A DNA stretch of 64,000 bases from Trichobilharzia regenti (GCA_944472135.2 OX235270.1:146149632-146213631); one strand, 5' to 3'. Positions 11,085-20,565 are shown, counted from the first letter of the stretch. The notes: a model not told the origin generated them from the letters alone. Translations and numbers: made by a program.

Positions 11085-11440
11085 TGAAATAATAGAGAAC
11101 ATTTGTAGCTCAGGTGGATGATTTGCAATTAACAGTGTTGTCTCAACTGGTTGATTTAGTTGCGGAGCTTTCGTCGTTCGCCTTCTGGAAAACGTCCCCT
11201 TTCAGCTCAATATTCAGAATTTTTTTTTATTTTTGATTACAGCTTGATTCCACACCGTATTTTCGGTACAAGTATGGAATTTTCAGCATGGATATCGGTA
11301 GCCCAAATTTCGCAGGCCGACCATAGATATCAGGTGTGCGTCGGCGTGGGCTCGAACCCCGGACCATATGCATGGTCGGCTAGAGTCCTAACCACTGTGC
11401 CACCGACGCACAGTGAACTGATTTAAATTTTTCATGTGTG
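11085..11440 (-). mobile_element. PLE-a terminal segment, split by a SINE-2
   Basis: 11085-11212 reads, on the minus strand, as the PLE-a terminal block (GGGGACGTTTTCC, AAAGCTCCGCAACTAAATCA, TTGTAGCTCAGGTGG in complement). The block resumes at 11412-11440 with AGTGAACTGATTTAAA, which in the copy at 62455-62480 follows directly. The intervening 11216-11411 is a SINE-2. The segment is non-coding. Confidence 0.6.
11216..11411 (-). mobile_element. SINE-2 (tRNA-derived)
   Basis: The minus strand begins GTGCGTCGGTGGCACAGTGG (A box region) and has GGGGTTCGAGCCC about 50 bp on (B box). It then has GATATCTATGGTCGGCC, GGGCTACCGATATCCA and GTGTGGAATCAAGCTG, and ends in an A-rich tail. Three further copies in the window share this layout (24040, 28190, 47868). 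The A and B boxes imply an RNA polymerase III promoter of tRNA origin. No folding into a functional tRNA is claimed. The copy lies inside a PLE terminal block. Confidence 0.75.
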
Positions 11441-11464
11441 ATATAATTATATATATATATATAT

Positions 11465-11724
11465 ATACACTTCAATTAGTCCGAAACTATGCAACAATTG
11501 CTCTTTAGTGATGAAAACATAAAACCGCAATGTTCAGCTTGGATAGAACTCATAAAATTATGCCTTACAACATACTTCCAATTCAATACTCAAATATATG
11601 AACAGATAAAAGGAACACCAATGGGATCGCCCATAACAGGATTAATCACCACTAATTTTGTTAATGCCCTTGTGATCTTTGAACTGTTTCGTCACGTGTG
11701 GATGACTCTACACATGATTACGTG
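11465..11724 (+). mobile_element. Penelope-like reverse transcriptase fragment
   Basis: The frame starting at 11489 reads AWIELIKLCLTTYFQFN, IYEQIKGTPMGSPITGLI. KGTPMGSPISGLI is the diagnostic B-type motif of Penelope-like reverse transcriptases, which lie between non-LTR retrotransposon and telomerase enzymes. The catalytic YVDD region is missing: the copy is cut at 11724 by the LTR element, and the sequence beyond 12803 does not resume a recognisable reverse transcriptase. Upstream is a (TA)n run (11449-11467). Which PLE family it belongs to is not clear. Confidence 0.75.
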
Positions 11725-12050
11725 TGTAACAACAGAAGACAAGGGCCAGGCAACAGATCGTTTTATTATGAAAATCAACACGTATTTATACATCTTTCAA
11801 CTACATTATTATAGACAAGCGCAGTCATCTGATTGGTTGTTTAGGTAGACAAACGCAGGCTTCTGATTGGTTGTTTCGGGATTCCTTGACAAATAGAGTT
11901 CTCTCTGCGAATCATATTCTGCCACGTTAACTTTGCTGTGATTGGTTGTTGACTCAGGCTTGTTCATATTTTCTCACGGCCCATATTAGTGACCTAGACC
12001 TTAACGTAGATTAGTGCCAACCAATCGGCTAGCAGCCTGCTCTCACCACA
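11725..12050 (-). repeat. 3' LTR of the compact element
   Basis: 326 bp, nearly identical to 12473-12799. It contains two related GCAGTCATCTGATTGGTTG / GCAGGCTTCTGATTGGTTG blocks and a TTATTATGAAAA region that, on the minus strand, gives TTTTCATAATAA, a candidate AT-rich or polyadenylation area. It is preceded on the minus strand by the G-rich polypurine tract. Confidence 0.88.
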
Positions 12051-12448
12051 CTCGTCCCCCCGTCAAATACGTGCGACTGAAGTCGGCTTGATCTACTTGG
12101 TGCAGGCGTCATCGTTGGCTTGTCTCGCTGTATCCATTTCTGGAGCTCGCTGACGTTCACGCGCCTCTCATTGTTCGCCATTGCGACTGTGTCTGCGTAA
12201 CCCCATCTCGAAGTGACCATATATGGTCCTTCCCACTTTGGAAACTGTTTGCCTGACCCTGTCGAACATTCGTCCATACTTCGGCCCACACCTTCATATG
12301 CTGCTTTCGCCCGACCTCCCAGCAGCGTCTCAAGTAGCAGCTCCATCGCTGACAGATCTTGAACGCCACTCAACTGCGCAGAAGCCTTGAAGTCCTGCCC
12401 GAAGATCCATATGTCTCCATCAAAAACTGCAGGGTATAGGCTTTTCAT
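12029..12448 (-). CDS. Gag-like / integrase C-terminal-like fused open frame
   Basis: From ATG at 12448 the minus strand is open for 139 codons, to a stop inside the 3' LTR. The first part (about residues 1-55, MKSLYPAVFDGDIWIFG ... LLLETLLGGRAKAAYEG) looks like the start of a Gag protein and lies where gag should begin, just after the 5' LTR. The second part contains FPKWEGPYMVTSRWGYADT and ERRVNVSELQKW. The WEGPY...VN..LQ layout is the small C-terminal domain typical of Gypsy-class integrases. The join is in frame, and everything between (protease to integrase core) is missing. I see this as an internal deletion that happened to keep the frame. Whether the protein is made is unknown. The Gag assignment is by position and is weaker than the integrase one. 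Confidence 0.6.
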   Translation of the reverse strand: MKSLYPAVFDGDIWIFGQDFKASAQLSGVQDLSAMELLLETLLGGRAKAAYEGVGRSMDECSTGSGKQFPKWEGPYMVTSRWGYADTVAMANNERRVNVSELQKWIQRDKPTMTPAPSRSSRLQSHVFDGGTSVVRAGC

Positions 12449-12472
12449 TTGTCGGTAGGCAGCGACACCAAA

Positions 12473-12799
12473 TGTAACAACAGAAGACAAGGGCCAGGCA
12501 ACAGATCGTTTTATTATGAAAATCAACACGTATTTATACATATTTCAGACAACATTATTATAGACAAGCGCAGTCATCTGATTGGTTGTTTAGGTAGACA
12601 AACGCAGGCTTCTGATTGGTTGTTTCGGGATTCCTTGACAAATAGAGTTCTCTCTGCGAATCATATTCTGCCACGTTAACTTTGCTGTGATTGGTTGTTG
12701 ACTCAGGCTTGTTCATATTTTCTCACGGCCCATATTAGTGACCTAGACCTTAACGTAGATTAGTGCCAACCAATCGGCTAGCAGCCTGCTCTCACCACA
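12473..12799 (-). repeat. 5' LTR of the compact element
   Basis: 327 bp partner of 11725-12050 with the same TG...CA ends on the minus strand. It should hold the promoter of the element. The flanking CGTG at 12800 matches the CGTG before 11725, giving a 4-bp target-site duplication as expected for Gypsy-type integration. Confidence 0.88.
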
Positions 12800-12803
12800 C
12801 GTG

Positions 12804-13445
12804 GCCATCTCCACTGACGTGTAAAATACCCTTAAATCCCCGAACATTCTTCTATTTGCTACGTGTAATGTTACCATTTTGGTCATAGCTGAGTTTAGTG
12901 GCTTCCAGTATAATTTATAACTCATTCCCATTCTCGTCATGGCAGTCTACCCTTGCGAGATGAACTGGTCATTCAGTTAAAAAAAAAATCTGAATTCTAG
13001 AATATTGATTATTTGTGTACTTTTCTAATCGGGTTGTATGCAGCTGATGAAAAACCCTGTAAAACAAAATGAATCAATCTTATCCTGCAAAAACTGTTCT
13101 TACTGCGTTATTCACATCTTTCAATTGTGGTTGCAATATTTTTTAAAGTCTCCTACTTGTACTGTTTTCCATTATATTTTGATTAACGCTCACTAATCTT
13201 CGTATTTGTATGGCGTGTTATTTCGTTCTTTAAGCGTAAAATAATTGGACACAGTTATGAAAAACAATTAGTTGTCGAGGTACAGTAAGGGGAAGAGTTA
13301 GAAAGAGCCTTTTTGCTGAATCACATGTTTTATGTTTTTTACAAATAAAAATCTTAATGGGGATTTCTCATGAATTAAAAAGTAACAAGGACCCTCGGTC
13401 AGTAAAAGATTTACCACTCAGTCTCATTTAAGGCAATACTGTAAC
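12804..13445. other. Unassigned sequence right of the LTR element
   Basis: It should be the continuation of whatever the LTR element entered at 11724, but I cannot match it to a PLE protein. The minus frame 12743-12940 (MTRMGMSYKLYWKPLNSAM...) has no motif I recognise. The rest is AT-rich. Confidence 0.4.
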
Positions 13446-14225
13446 GGTAGAAGAAAACCAACGGCTGCAACAACAACAACAGCAAAAACAACAACCAGCA
13501 TCAATCACCAACAACGGAAGGGATTTAACTGAGGTTACGTCCTTCACTTATCCGGCTAGCCAGAATCGGAAAGGCAACATACACACGCCTTCATCAACTC
13601 GAAACCAATTCGGAAATCTTCTACACTGCACTCCACTCCACTCCACTCTGTCTCAGCCTCACCATAAACAACAAGATTCGGATTCTGTTCAACACAAATG
13701 TCAGTGAAGTCAATCAGTCAGTCGGTCAGTCACTTCTTCTATACCGGTGAGAATTTTGGCCGGTGTGTCACGAAGAGCATTCCCAACAGGCTACTGCAGA
13801 CTTCTATGAACAGCTTCCAGCTTCTCTGGCTCGCCCCAAACTGAAAATCAAATGGCCGGTCAGAAAGAATTAGCCATAAGAAACTCTGGCTGGCTGGTTG
13901 GGAACAAATTAACCAACAGGCAGGAGGCGATCGTTCAACAAATATGTAGGAGAGAGGGGAGATGGATAGATTGGGCATACATTGATGGGACCGTCGCGTG
14001 CAATGCAGTCCATCGTCCGAGTGGGATCCCAATGGAAAGCGTAGAGTGGGTCGTTGGTGCTCGTCGGTGACATGGAGGAGATTGTGTGAGGAAGAGATGA
14101 GAGAGTTTGGTCAATCGTGGACCCACCTGAAGAGGAGGGCAGAAAACAGAACAAGGGAAAGATGTGTTGTTGAAGCCAACCCTATGTTCCACTCTGAAAT
14201 CAAGGAAATTATAATAAAAGAAGGT
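13446..14225 (+). mobile_element. RTE-B1 retrotransposon fragment (sister of 18275-19025)
   Basis: In order: a CAACAACAACAACAGC tract, NNGRDLTEVTSFTYPASQ, a block where LLY has decayed to SLLLYR, MAGQKELAIRNSGWLVGNK, RQEAIVQQICRREGRWIDW, MESVEWVVGARR (normally the RVGRRC..SW part), TWRRLCEEEMREFGQSW and a tail with CCCTATGTTCCACTC then AAGGAAATTATAATAA. This is the part of the element after the reverse transcriptase, with several frame breaks. A 72-codon and a 143-codon open frame survive by chance. It is closely similar to the copy at 18275, including the same extra strings around the Gln-coding tract. Confidence 0.8.
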
Positions 14226-14860
14226 AAAAAATATCTCCAACTTACGATTTACAAAGATCTTCCGTGTTGTAGTACTTCTGGCATTCATATTGTGTTTCTT
14301 TGTGTTCCTTTCACATTTTCCCTGCACCTTCGCAACACTGTGTCATTCGCTTTCCCTGACATCAAATCTATCTCCCTGGTATGTGATGCTTTTTATGCTG
14401 ATCAACGGCTCTTTATATGCTACTCGTGAATCTCGTCAGTAGCACACGCCACAACACTTTCGAAATTGAAGTGTTTGGCTTCTAAGCATGTTAATCCTTT
14501 GGGGTATAACATGAACCATCATTTGTTAGCATACTGACATTTTTGGGGGTGACAGTTACATACATGGCAGATACAATTAGCTTTTACTTTTGCGTTGAGC
14601 TGAGCTGTTTGAAAGAATGCCTGATAAACAGTGGAATTCCTCAGTCACTGACAATCAACCCTGCTCTGAATGGCATTGTTATAATGTCTACGTCTTTAAG
14701 TGACATGGGCTGTGGCTCCAAAATAAATATAAGTCTACTCAAGTTGTCATTCATATTGTACCACCGAATGCTGACCACCTCGAAATCCTGGTGATATCAG
14801 TGATTGCTTGTTTGCTGGCACTTTTTGTCCTTCGAATGTTGCTTTGTAGTGATTTGATTG
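14226..14860. other. Non-coding stretch
   Basis: No recognisable gene. The open frames at 14226-14429 and 14543-14794 have no motif, repeat or signal-peptide pattern that I can support. Confidence 0.45.
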
Positions 14861-14861
14861 G

Positions 14862-15000
14862 TTTAAAGACTGATCACGAATTGGCTTCGGTTAGAAAACC
14901 ATTGAAACCTACCAGAGAGTACTGGGTAACTCTACCGTCCTTCTAAGGGACTGTTAACCAGTAGGCATGCATGACACCATCATGGATCCAACTGGAATCA
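14862..15000 (-). mobile_element. HHR element, degenerate, 5'-truncated
   Basis: The minus strand shows the tail (GTTTTCTAACCGAAGCC, TTCGTGATCAGTC) and a ribozyme relic between CCTACTGGTTAACAGTCCC and CCCAGTACTCTC. The CTGANGA and GAAA cores are lost. It faces a plus-strand copy that starts immediately to the right. Confidence 0.55.
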
Positions 15001-15315
15001 GTTCGTGATCAATCTTCAAATCAACAAACTACATGCAAACCAACACTCGAAAATCAATCCACTCCTCACCGATGAATCACTACACAATCAAGTCGCCTGA
15101 AGTTCTTTCTAGTGATGAGAAGTCGTGACCAACTGTGTCCATCGAGTTTGGTGTGAGGACAAGTCGTTACTGATGACATTAGCTGTTGGTTGTGCTAAAT
15201 ATCTCAAATTGGCACTGAACTCCATTCCATTGGGTAAACAGTCAACCAGCCCGCTTTGTAAGTTGAAGGTTCTTGTTTCGATCCCTGCTGGGAGATCATG
15301 AGTGAGTGCTGCTGG
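15000..15315 (+). mobile_element. HHR element tail plus start of a next unit
   Basis: It begins with the element's tail (CAGTTCGTGATCAATC ... CAAACCAACACTCG) and continues into the head of another unit: TAGTGATGAGAAGTCGTGACC, TTGGTTGTGCTAAATATCTC, then a tRNA-like part with GGTTCTTGTTTCGATCCCTG. The ribozyme end is missing after GTGAGTGCTGCTGG. The head region is shared, in the opposite orientation, with 20700-20990. Confidence 0.55.
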
Positions 15316-15833
15316 AGAAATCTAAACATGGACGAATCAATAATTCACTACTTTCTTTCTTACTCAGTCTGTCTTCATTCTATTTGATCTGATTGTTCAC
15401 GGTGAAATAGCAGCCAAAATTGAAAAGTTGGCATTTATTAATAAATATTTTGAGATCTAAGAGAGAATTTCCCCTTGGATTCTTAGCCAAGGATTCTTGA
15501 AATTTGTACACTAAAGTCAGCAGTGCTCCACTATCGGTAGTATGTAGACATTTCTCACTTTATACGATGATAACCTCTGAGAAAGGGTAACAGTTTTACT
15601 GAATCAGACATCACAAATAAAAGTCGTTTAACTTTTCTTAAAATATGGGAATATAATCCTATTAACATGTGTGTGTGTGCATGTCTAATATCGCCAACAT
15701 AAACTGATCCTTTCTATTTTATCAAGAGAAATAACTCAGAATTCACAAATTTCAATAAGCAGTTTGTTACACAGCCTACTTTTCAAACTCCTCTATTTCA
15801 TCGAATTTTAGATTTTCGCCTCGATTGGTTGGA
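15316..15833. other. Non-coding stretch
   Basis: Nothing recognisable apart from a short (GT)n run near 15669-15680. Confidence 0.45.
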
Positions 15834-16160
15834 ACGAAGTGCTCGGTCAATATGACCCGTTGCACAAGAGGTGGCTCTCATGGCCCAAGTGGTCTAGTGG
15901 ATAACGCTTTGACTGCTGTTTAAAACTATGAGCACTGGGTTCGGGCCTCGGTGCGGGGAACATCATCATCACTCACTGGGGAATGCAGATACATCCAGAT
16001 GACGACGAGTCCCAAATAGGACGAAATGCACATCCTGGCTGGATTCCACTGCTAGTCATCATCCTCCAGTTAAATTACAAATCTTCTGTTCAATCAGCCA
16101 ATTCGATCAAATTGCTCATAGCTAACGATTTTACAGTTTGACACCAAGCACTTCGTCTTT
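15834..16160 (+). mobile_element. Sm-alpha-like hammerhead SINE, second subfamily
   Basis: A tRNA-like head has AAGTGGTCTAGTGGATAACG (A box) and CTGGGTTCGGGCCTC (B box), followed 40 bp later by a hammerhead region with the stem-loop GTCCCAAATAGGAC, which is the classic Sm-alpha stem II. The element is bracketed by a 17-19 bp inverted repeat, ACGAAGTGCTCGGTCAA at the left and its near complement TTGACACCAAGCACTTCGT at the right. This sequence differs clearly from the other hammerhead elements in the window (GTCCCAAACTAGGAC type). Confidence 0.8.
15989..16062 (+). ncRNA. Hammerhead ribozyme, disrupted core
   Basis: Stem I strands ATCCAG and CTGGAT, stem II GTCC/GGAC closed by CAAATA, a GAAA core segment and an ATC cleavage triplet are all present in order. 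The first core segment should read CTGANGA directly before GTCC. Here it reads ATGACGACGA, which is best explained by a C-to-A change plus a 3-bp insertion. There is also a 4-bp GGCT insertion beside the cleavage-site stem. Self-cleavage is therefore unlikely, although the overall fold is clear. Confidence 0.75.
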
Positions 16161-16164
16161 TCGA

Positions 16165-16980
16165 CAGCACCAAGTATGGTCTGCCTCATATTTTTGCTTG
16201 AGAAAACTATTTTACCCCCCTCCCCCACTTTCGCTGGTGTGGCATGAAAGGTGCTATTATTATTATTATTACTGAATGTAAGTAAGCAAGCGATAACTCA
16301 TCACTAGGACGCAGTAACTGTAGGAGAAAAATATGAGTAGATAAGTGAGAGACTAGGTAGGACAGAAAAGGAAAAATAATGCGAGAGAGAGAGGAAAATC
16401 AATTCATCAGAATGACTTCCCCTCTCGAAATTACTTACAAAACACACTTGAGAATGGCATACTTTTCTATTGTGTTCTCAATCTTAAAAATTGAATAAGG
16501 GACAGAGGGATAAAGTTGATGCAGTTGGTGAATAGGCAGTGAAATAAATAAGTAAAAACTAACAGAACTATTAAATAATAATTATTATTATTGATGAATT
16601 AATTAAATATTCACTTTAATGACCAGAATTTCTCTTCTACATTCTACAATGAATGAATAGGTTAAAGTTTTTGTATATCTGATGAAGCAGATTACAACGA
16701 ATAGAGATGACGGGGTGAATGGATAGATGGATAGGTGGCTAATGATGCTTCAGGCTACTAAAGCAATTAAACCAACAACAACAACAACAAAAACTGTTCC
16801 TTTTCAGATCATCAAATTTGTTTTCGCTCTTCTTCTTCTTCTTCTTCAATGCTTTACGCCGATCGATAAACAACAAAACTATTCCATACATTATAAAATC
16901 ATTAATTTCACAGGTGGAAAAATCAATATTAGATGGTTTTATGTATGGTACGACTGAAACACAGAAGGGTCAGTAAATAA
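16165..16980. other. Non-coding stretch
   Basis: AT-rich with (TTA)n near 16256-16270 and 16578-16590, an ACAACAACAAC tract near 16774 and a CTTCTTCTTCTT tract near 16830. The 76-codon frame at 16727-16957 has no recognisable feature. Confidence 0.45.
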
Positions 16981-16984
16981 TTTT

Positions 16985-17160
16985 TCAAGAATTGGTTTTG
17001 TGGGGATTTTTCGTTTGTTTGACTTGTTGGAGGATTACGCCATGAGCTGAAATCAGTTGGAGAACTGCTGGAAAACCTGGGAGAGCTGGACAGCTGTTTT
17101 TTCGTACTAATTTGGGGCTCTTCAACAGTACGCATCCACTGGGGTTCAAAGTGAAGACAA
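16985..17160 (-). mobile_element. HHR element, 5'-truncated, minus copy
   Basis: The minus strand has GGATGCGTACTGTTGAAGAG, CCCCAAATTAGTACG, AAAAAACAGCTGTCCAGC and the tail TTTTCCAGCAGTTCTCCAAC. The ribozyme layout is complete but CTGAAGA has become TTGAAGA, and stem II no longer pairs (CCCC with GTAC). The tRNA-like head is lost. It is head to head with the plus copy that follows. Confidence 0.65.
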
Positions 17161-17164
17161 AGCG

Positions 17165-17800
17165 AAGTAGTCGTGCTATTTCATGAATTGGTGGAAGTTA
17201 GAATTCATGCGTTGACCAATGGATCGGGTCGCAGTGGCTTAATGGACAAAGAGCTAGTTCACCTTTTAACTATAATGTTGTGAGTTCGAACCTTGGTGGT
17301 GAGTGCGTACTGCTGAAGAAGCGGTCTCAAACTAGGACGAAGCAGCTGTCCAGTACTCCCAGTTGGTTTTCCAATACTTCTCTAACTGACATATCAATCC
17401 ATGAACAGACTTGAAACAAATTGAATCCCCACAACACTAGCTCTCAAAAATTAGTCTGATGCTCGCTAGTGACTGATTGGAGTTCTAGTGAGAAGTCATG
17501 ACCAGTGGAGTCCACTCGGTTTTAAGTGAGGGATGAATACTCGCCACGGATGACATTGGCTGGTGCCAGTCGTGCTAAAATCATAAGTTGATAGAAGGCA
17601 GAATTCATGGATTGACCAAGTGTCTGAGTGACCTACGAGGTTAACTTGTGACCGGTAGATCCTGGGTTCAAACCCGTGCAGTGGATGCACACTGTCAGTG
17701 AGTCTCAAACTCAAGGGAAGAAACAACCGTCCAGTATTCCCTGGCAGTTTTCAATAGTTATCTAACTGATATCAATTCGTGATCAAACTTGAAACACTGA
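17165..17800 (+). mobile_element. Two HHR elements in tandem
   Basis: Unit 1 (17165-17455) has the tRNA-like CAGTGGCTTAATGGACAAAG and GAGTTCGAACCTTGG, then ribozyme GTACTG CTGAAGA, an inserted AGCGGTCTC, ACTAGGAC, GAAG and CAGCTGTCCAGTACT, then the tail. Unit 2 (17456-17800) starts at GATGCTCGCTAGTGACTG, has GGTTCAAACCCGTG, then CACTGTCAGTGAGTCTC...GAAACAACCGTCCAGTA and TCTAACTGATATCAATTCG. Stem I and the stem III region are recognisable in both. In unit 1 GAAA is GAAG and stem II is disturbed. In unit 2 the CTGANGA core carries an insertion. A head-to-tail pair is consistent with the satellite-like behaviour of this family. Confidence 0.7.
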
Positions 17801-18274
17801 ATAAATTTCATACATACAGTTCCCTTTATCAGTTTGAATAGAGAAAGAATGAACATATATGCAGCACTTGCAGTAGCAAATAAATAGGAAGGACTGAGAA
17901 GACGGGCGTGTACTAGATTCTCAGAACACATCCCTAAAAGTCTCAGTTTTCGGAGCATCAAACTATTCTCAAGCGCAACCCCCAGACACCTAATTGACAG
18001 TTAAATTTAGTCATGCCTTCAGAATAATCAATACACAAAGAAAAGCCTGTTTACTTCGGTTCTCATAAGCCATTGTTATCAAAAGACTTAAACCCAGCCT
18101 ATGCACGCATAAAGAGAGTGTGGTTAATCTCTCACTACCCCCGTAACCAGAAGTATTTTGTTCGTGTTTATAACATTCCATTCAATCTTGATTTTTGTCT
18201 GCGCTAACTGAGTTGAACTCGCTATTAGGGTTCCATATCTACTAAATTAAATTGTTTTATCTACTTTATTTTAT
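17801..18274. other. Non-coding stretch
   Basis: No recognisable gene or repeat is seen between the hammerhead pair and the next RTE-B1. Confidence 0.45.
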
Positions 18275-19025
18275 CAGGTGAATACAGAGAAGATGGAGAC
18301 GGAGTTGATGAAGATAAACAACCACCACCAACAACAGCAAAAACAACAACCAGCATCAATCACCAACAACGGAAGGGATTTAACGGAGGTTACCTCCTTC
18401 ACTTATCCGGCTAGCCAGAGTCGGAAAGGCAACATACACACGCCTTCATCAACTCGAAACCAATTCGGAAATCTTCTACACTGCACTCCACTCCACTCCA
18501 CTCCACTCCACTCTGTCTCAGTCTCACCATAAACAACAAGATTCGGATTCTGTTCGACACAAATGTCAGTGAAGTCAATCAGTCAGTCGGTCAGTCACTT
18601 CTTCTATACGGCTGACAAACTTGCACTGAGCTGACGTGTCACGAAAAGCATTCCCAACAGGCTACTGTAGACTTCTATGAACAGCTTCCAGCTTCTCTGG
18701 CTCGCTCCAAACTGAAAATCAAATGGCCGGTCAGAAAGAATTAGCCATAAGAAACTCTGGCTGGCTGGTTGGGAACAAATTAACCAACAGGCAGGAGGCG
18801 ATCGTTCAACAAATATGTAGGAGAGAGGGGAGATGGATAGATTGGGAATACATTGATGAGACTGTCGAACGATATCACGTGCAATGCAGTCCATCGTCCG
18901 AGTGGGATCCCGATGGAAAGCGTAGAGTGGGTCGTTGGTGCTCGTTGTTGACATGGAGGAGGTCGTGTGAGTTGGAGGAGGAGGAGGAGGGGAGAGATTT
19001 TGGGCGATTGTGGGGTCATGTATAA
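18275..19025 (+). mobile_element. RTE-B1 retrotransposon fragment (sister of 13446-14225)
   Basis: It starts with MNTEKMETELMKINNHHQQ, a Gln/His tract, then NNGRDLTEVTSFTYPASQ and a (CTCCA)n-like run where the sister has a shorter run. It continues with MAGQKELAIRNSGWLVGNK, EAIVQQICRREGRWIDW, SSEWDPDGKRRVGRWCS and TWRRSCELEEEEEGR. It stops before the usual LCSTRN tail and 3' end, and is joined at about 19025 to a PLE-d-like end. No domain is intact. Sequence identity to the copy 5 kb upstream is high over about 650 bp. Confidence 0.8.
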
Positions 19026-19114
19026 CAATGTATAACAACACTGTGTGATTTGTCAAAATAAAATCTTATCTGTAATGGAGTTATGCTCTACCACAGTGCC
19101 CAAGTTTTATACTT
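19026..19114 (+). mobile_element. Probable PLE-d 3' terminal piece
   Basis: CACTGTGTGATTTGTCAAAA, TAAAATCTTATCTGTAATGG and CCCAAGTTTTATACTTGTAT recur, in complement, at 56040-56130, next to the C-terminal PLE-d coding remnant at 56380-56700. The piece has no coding content. Confidence 0.45.
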
Positions 19115-20460
19115 GTATCAACGAAGTTATGTATTGAACCGTGCCTAGCATAACACGTGAATTTGGAATGATTGCCGCATAACCTATCGATGGATTAATT
19201 TACCAGAAAGTGATACTGATGTGATATGAGTGTTTCAGTATTCAAGCACAAATTCACAATCTCGGCCAATGGCTACAAATTTTGTTCACCTCATATAAAA
19301 ACAAACTTCATCTTACATAGTATTTTCTTTTTATGTTACAATTAATATTGTTCAGCTCTCTTTCAACTAACTAGTCAACAGCCTTCCAGATGCTCGTTAA
19401 ACATCGAAAACTCGAATACATTTTGTGGAGTTTGTTAGTCAGTTAGTTAGTTAGTTAGTTACTATGTTGAACAAACATTCGACTAAAATCTACGCTTCAT
19501 AATTTATTTACTTATTTTTTGTTGCCTGTCTTCGCATTAATCATCAAAGGTGGAACAGTGAGCAGAAAAATGAACAAAAAACTTTCTCGTAAACCTGGTT
19601 GTCATGCTTACTGTTCTTTTTTGATAATGTATCAATTCTTATTTCAAAAGTAACCAAAAAAGGAATGGTGAAAATTAATTTTCGCTAAACTAACATAGTC
19701 TAATTACGACTTCATACGTTAGATAATAATAATAATAATAATTATTATTATTATTATGATCCAGTGGAACAGTAATTGCTCTGTGAAGAGAAAGAGAGAG
19801 AGTAAGGGTGGGAGAGAGGTGAACACAGGTGCACATCCCCACATCAACGCATCAACACGCGTAGACATTCGCATTCAAGGGAAAAAAAGAGAAGCCGATT
19901 CTCTTTTCTCTTCTTTTTATTTCCATCCCTTTATACACTTCGCTTTGTTTATTTCTTTTTTGAGGTAAAGTTTGTTTTGCGGTTACAAAACTCTTCGTAC
20001 TCATCATTAACAAAAAAGAAAGAGAAATGAAATAAACAAGAGCATACAGTGTGTTGTCATTATATTACAAGGTTGGATAGAGCAGCACGCGATACGTGTA
20101 TTTATCAGAGGGAGAAGAAGAGAGAACACTTTTCCGCTTTTGTTCTGTTAGCTTAGGTCATATTTTTTTTATCAGTTTGTTTGTTTGGTTGTTGTTTTTA
20201 AAAAAATAATAAATAAATTTCCTTTGGTTCACTGATCACGATTATTATTGTTATTATTATTACTATTGACTTCTAAATGACTCAAGCGCAGCTGTACAAG
20301 GATGCACGAACACCAGCACACACCAACACACCCACATATATGCCTACACACTGATTAAAAATTGAAGGGGAACAATAATGAATATGCTGTGGATGTCTTC
20401 AACTCAACACAATTGTTTTTAAAAGATCTTAATTCACCGCTACCGTTACGAGAGTTAAAT
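19115..20460. other. Non-coding stretch
   Basis: No gene is seen. A TTAG-type run (19437-19461) and an ATAATAATA/TTATTATTA run (19723-19757) that can pair with itself are the only structured parts. The frame at 19756-19968 is low complexity. Confidence 0.5.
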
Positions 20461-20461
20461 G

Positions 20462-20565
20462 TCAGGTTTTCCAATGGTTCTCTAACTAATGTCAGCTCAT
20501 GATGAAATGCTGTAACCAATCAACCAAATCTCTACAAACCAACACTTGAATATCAGAATTGTTGG
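20462..20565 (+). mobile_element. HHR element tail
   Basis: AGGTTTTCCAATGGTTCTC, TAACTAATGTCAGCTCATG and CAACCAATCAACCAAAT, then CAAACCAACACTTG, are the 3' tail of the HHR family with the ribozyme part missing. Confidence 0.6.

Larger units (their letters stand above)
11725..12799 (-). mobile_element. Compact LTR retrotransposon (TRIM-like deletion derivative)
   Basis: Two direct repeats of 326-327 bp (11725-12050 and 12473-12799) differ at only a handful of positions, all near CATCTTTCAACTA versus CATATTTCAGACA. They begin TGTAAC and end CACCACA as read here. On the element's own (minus) strand each LTR starts TGTGGTG and ends TTACA, the usual TG...CA. The 4-bp CGTG lies on both sides (11721-11724 and 12800-12803). 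Just inside the 3' LTR is a purine run (GACGGGGGGACGAG), a good polypurine tract. Just inside the 5' LTR is TTTGGTGTCGCTGCC, a possible primer site starting TGG. Only 422 bp lie between the LTRs, so the element lacks protease, reverse transcriptase and RNase H and must depend on a relative. Near-identical LTRs imply a recent insertion. A Gypsy-type parent is inferred from the integrase-like tail. Confidence 0.88.

Noticed and set aside
12743..12940. 65-codon minus frame beside the LTR element
   Set aside because: It begins inside the 5' LTR and carries no motif I recognise.
14543..14794. 83-codon plus frame as a possible gene
   Set aside because: No domain, no splice context that I can support and no repeat match. 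Length is compatible with chance.
15881..15960. Functional tRNA gene
   Set aside because: A and B boxes are present, but the sequence continues into a hammerhead and lacks a closing acceptor stem, so it is the head of a SINE.
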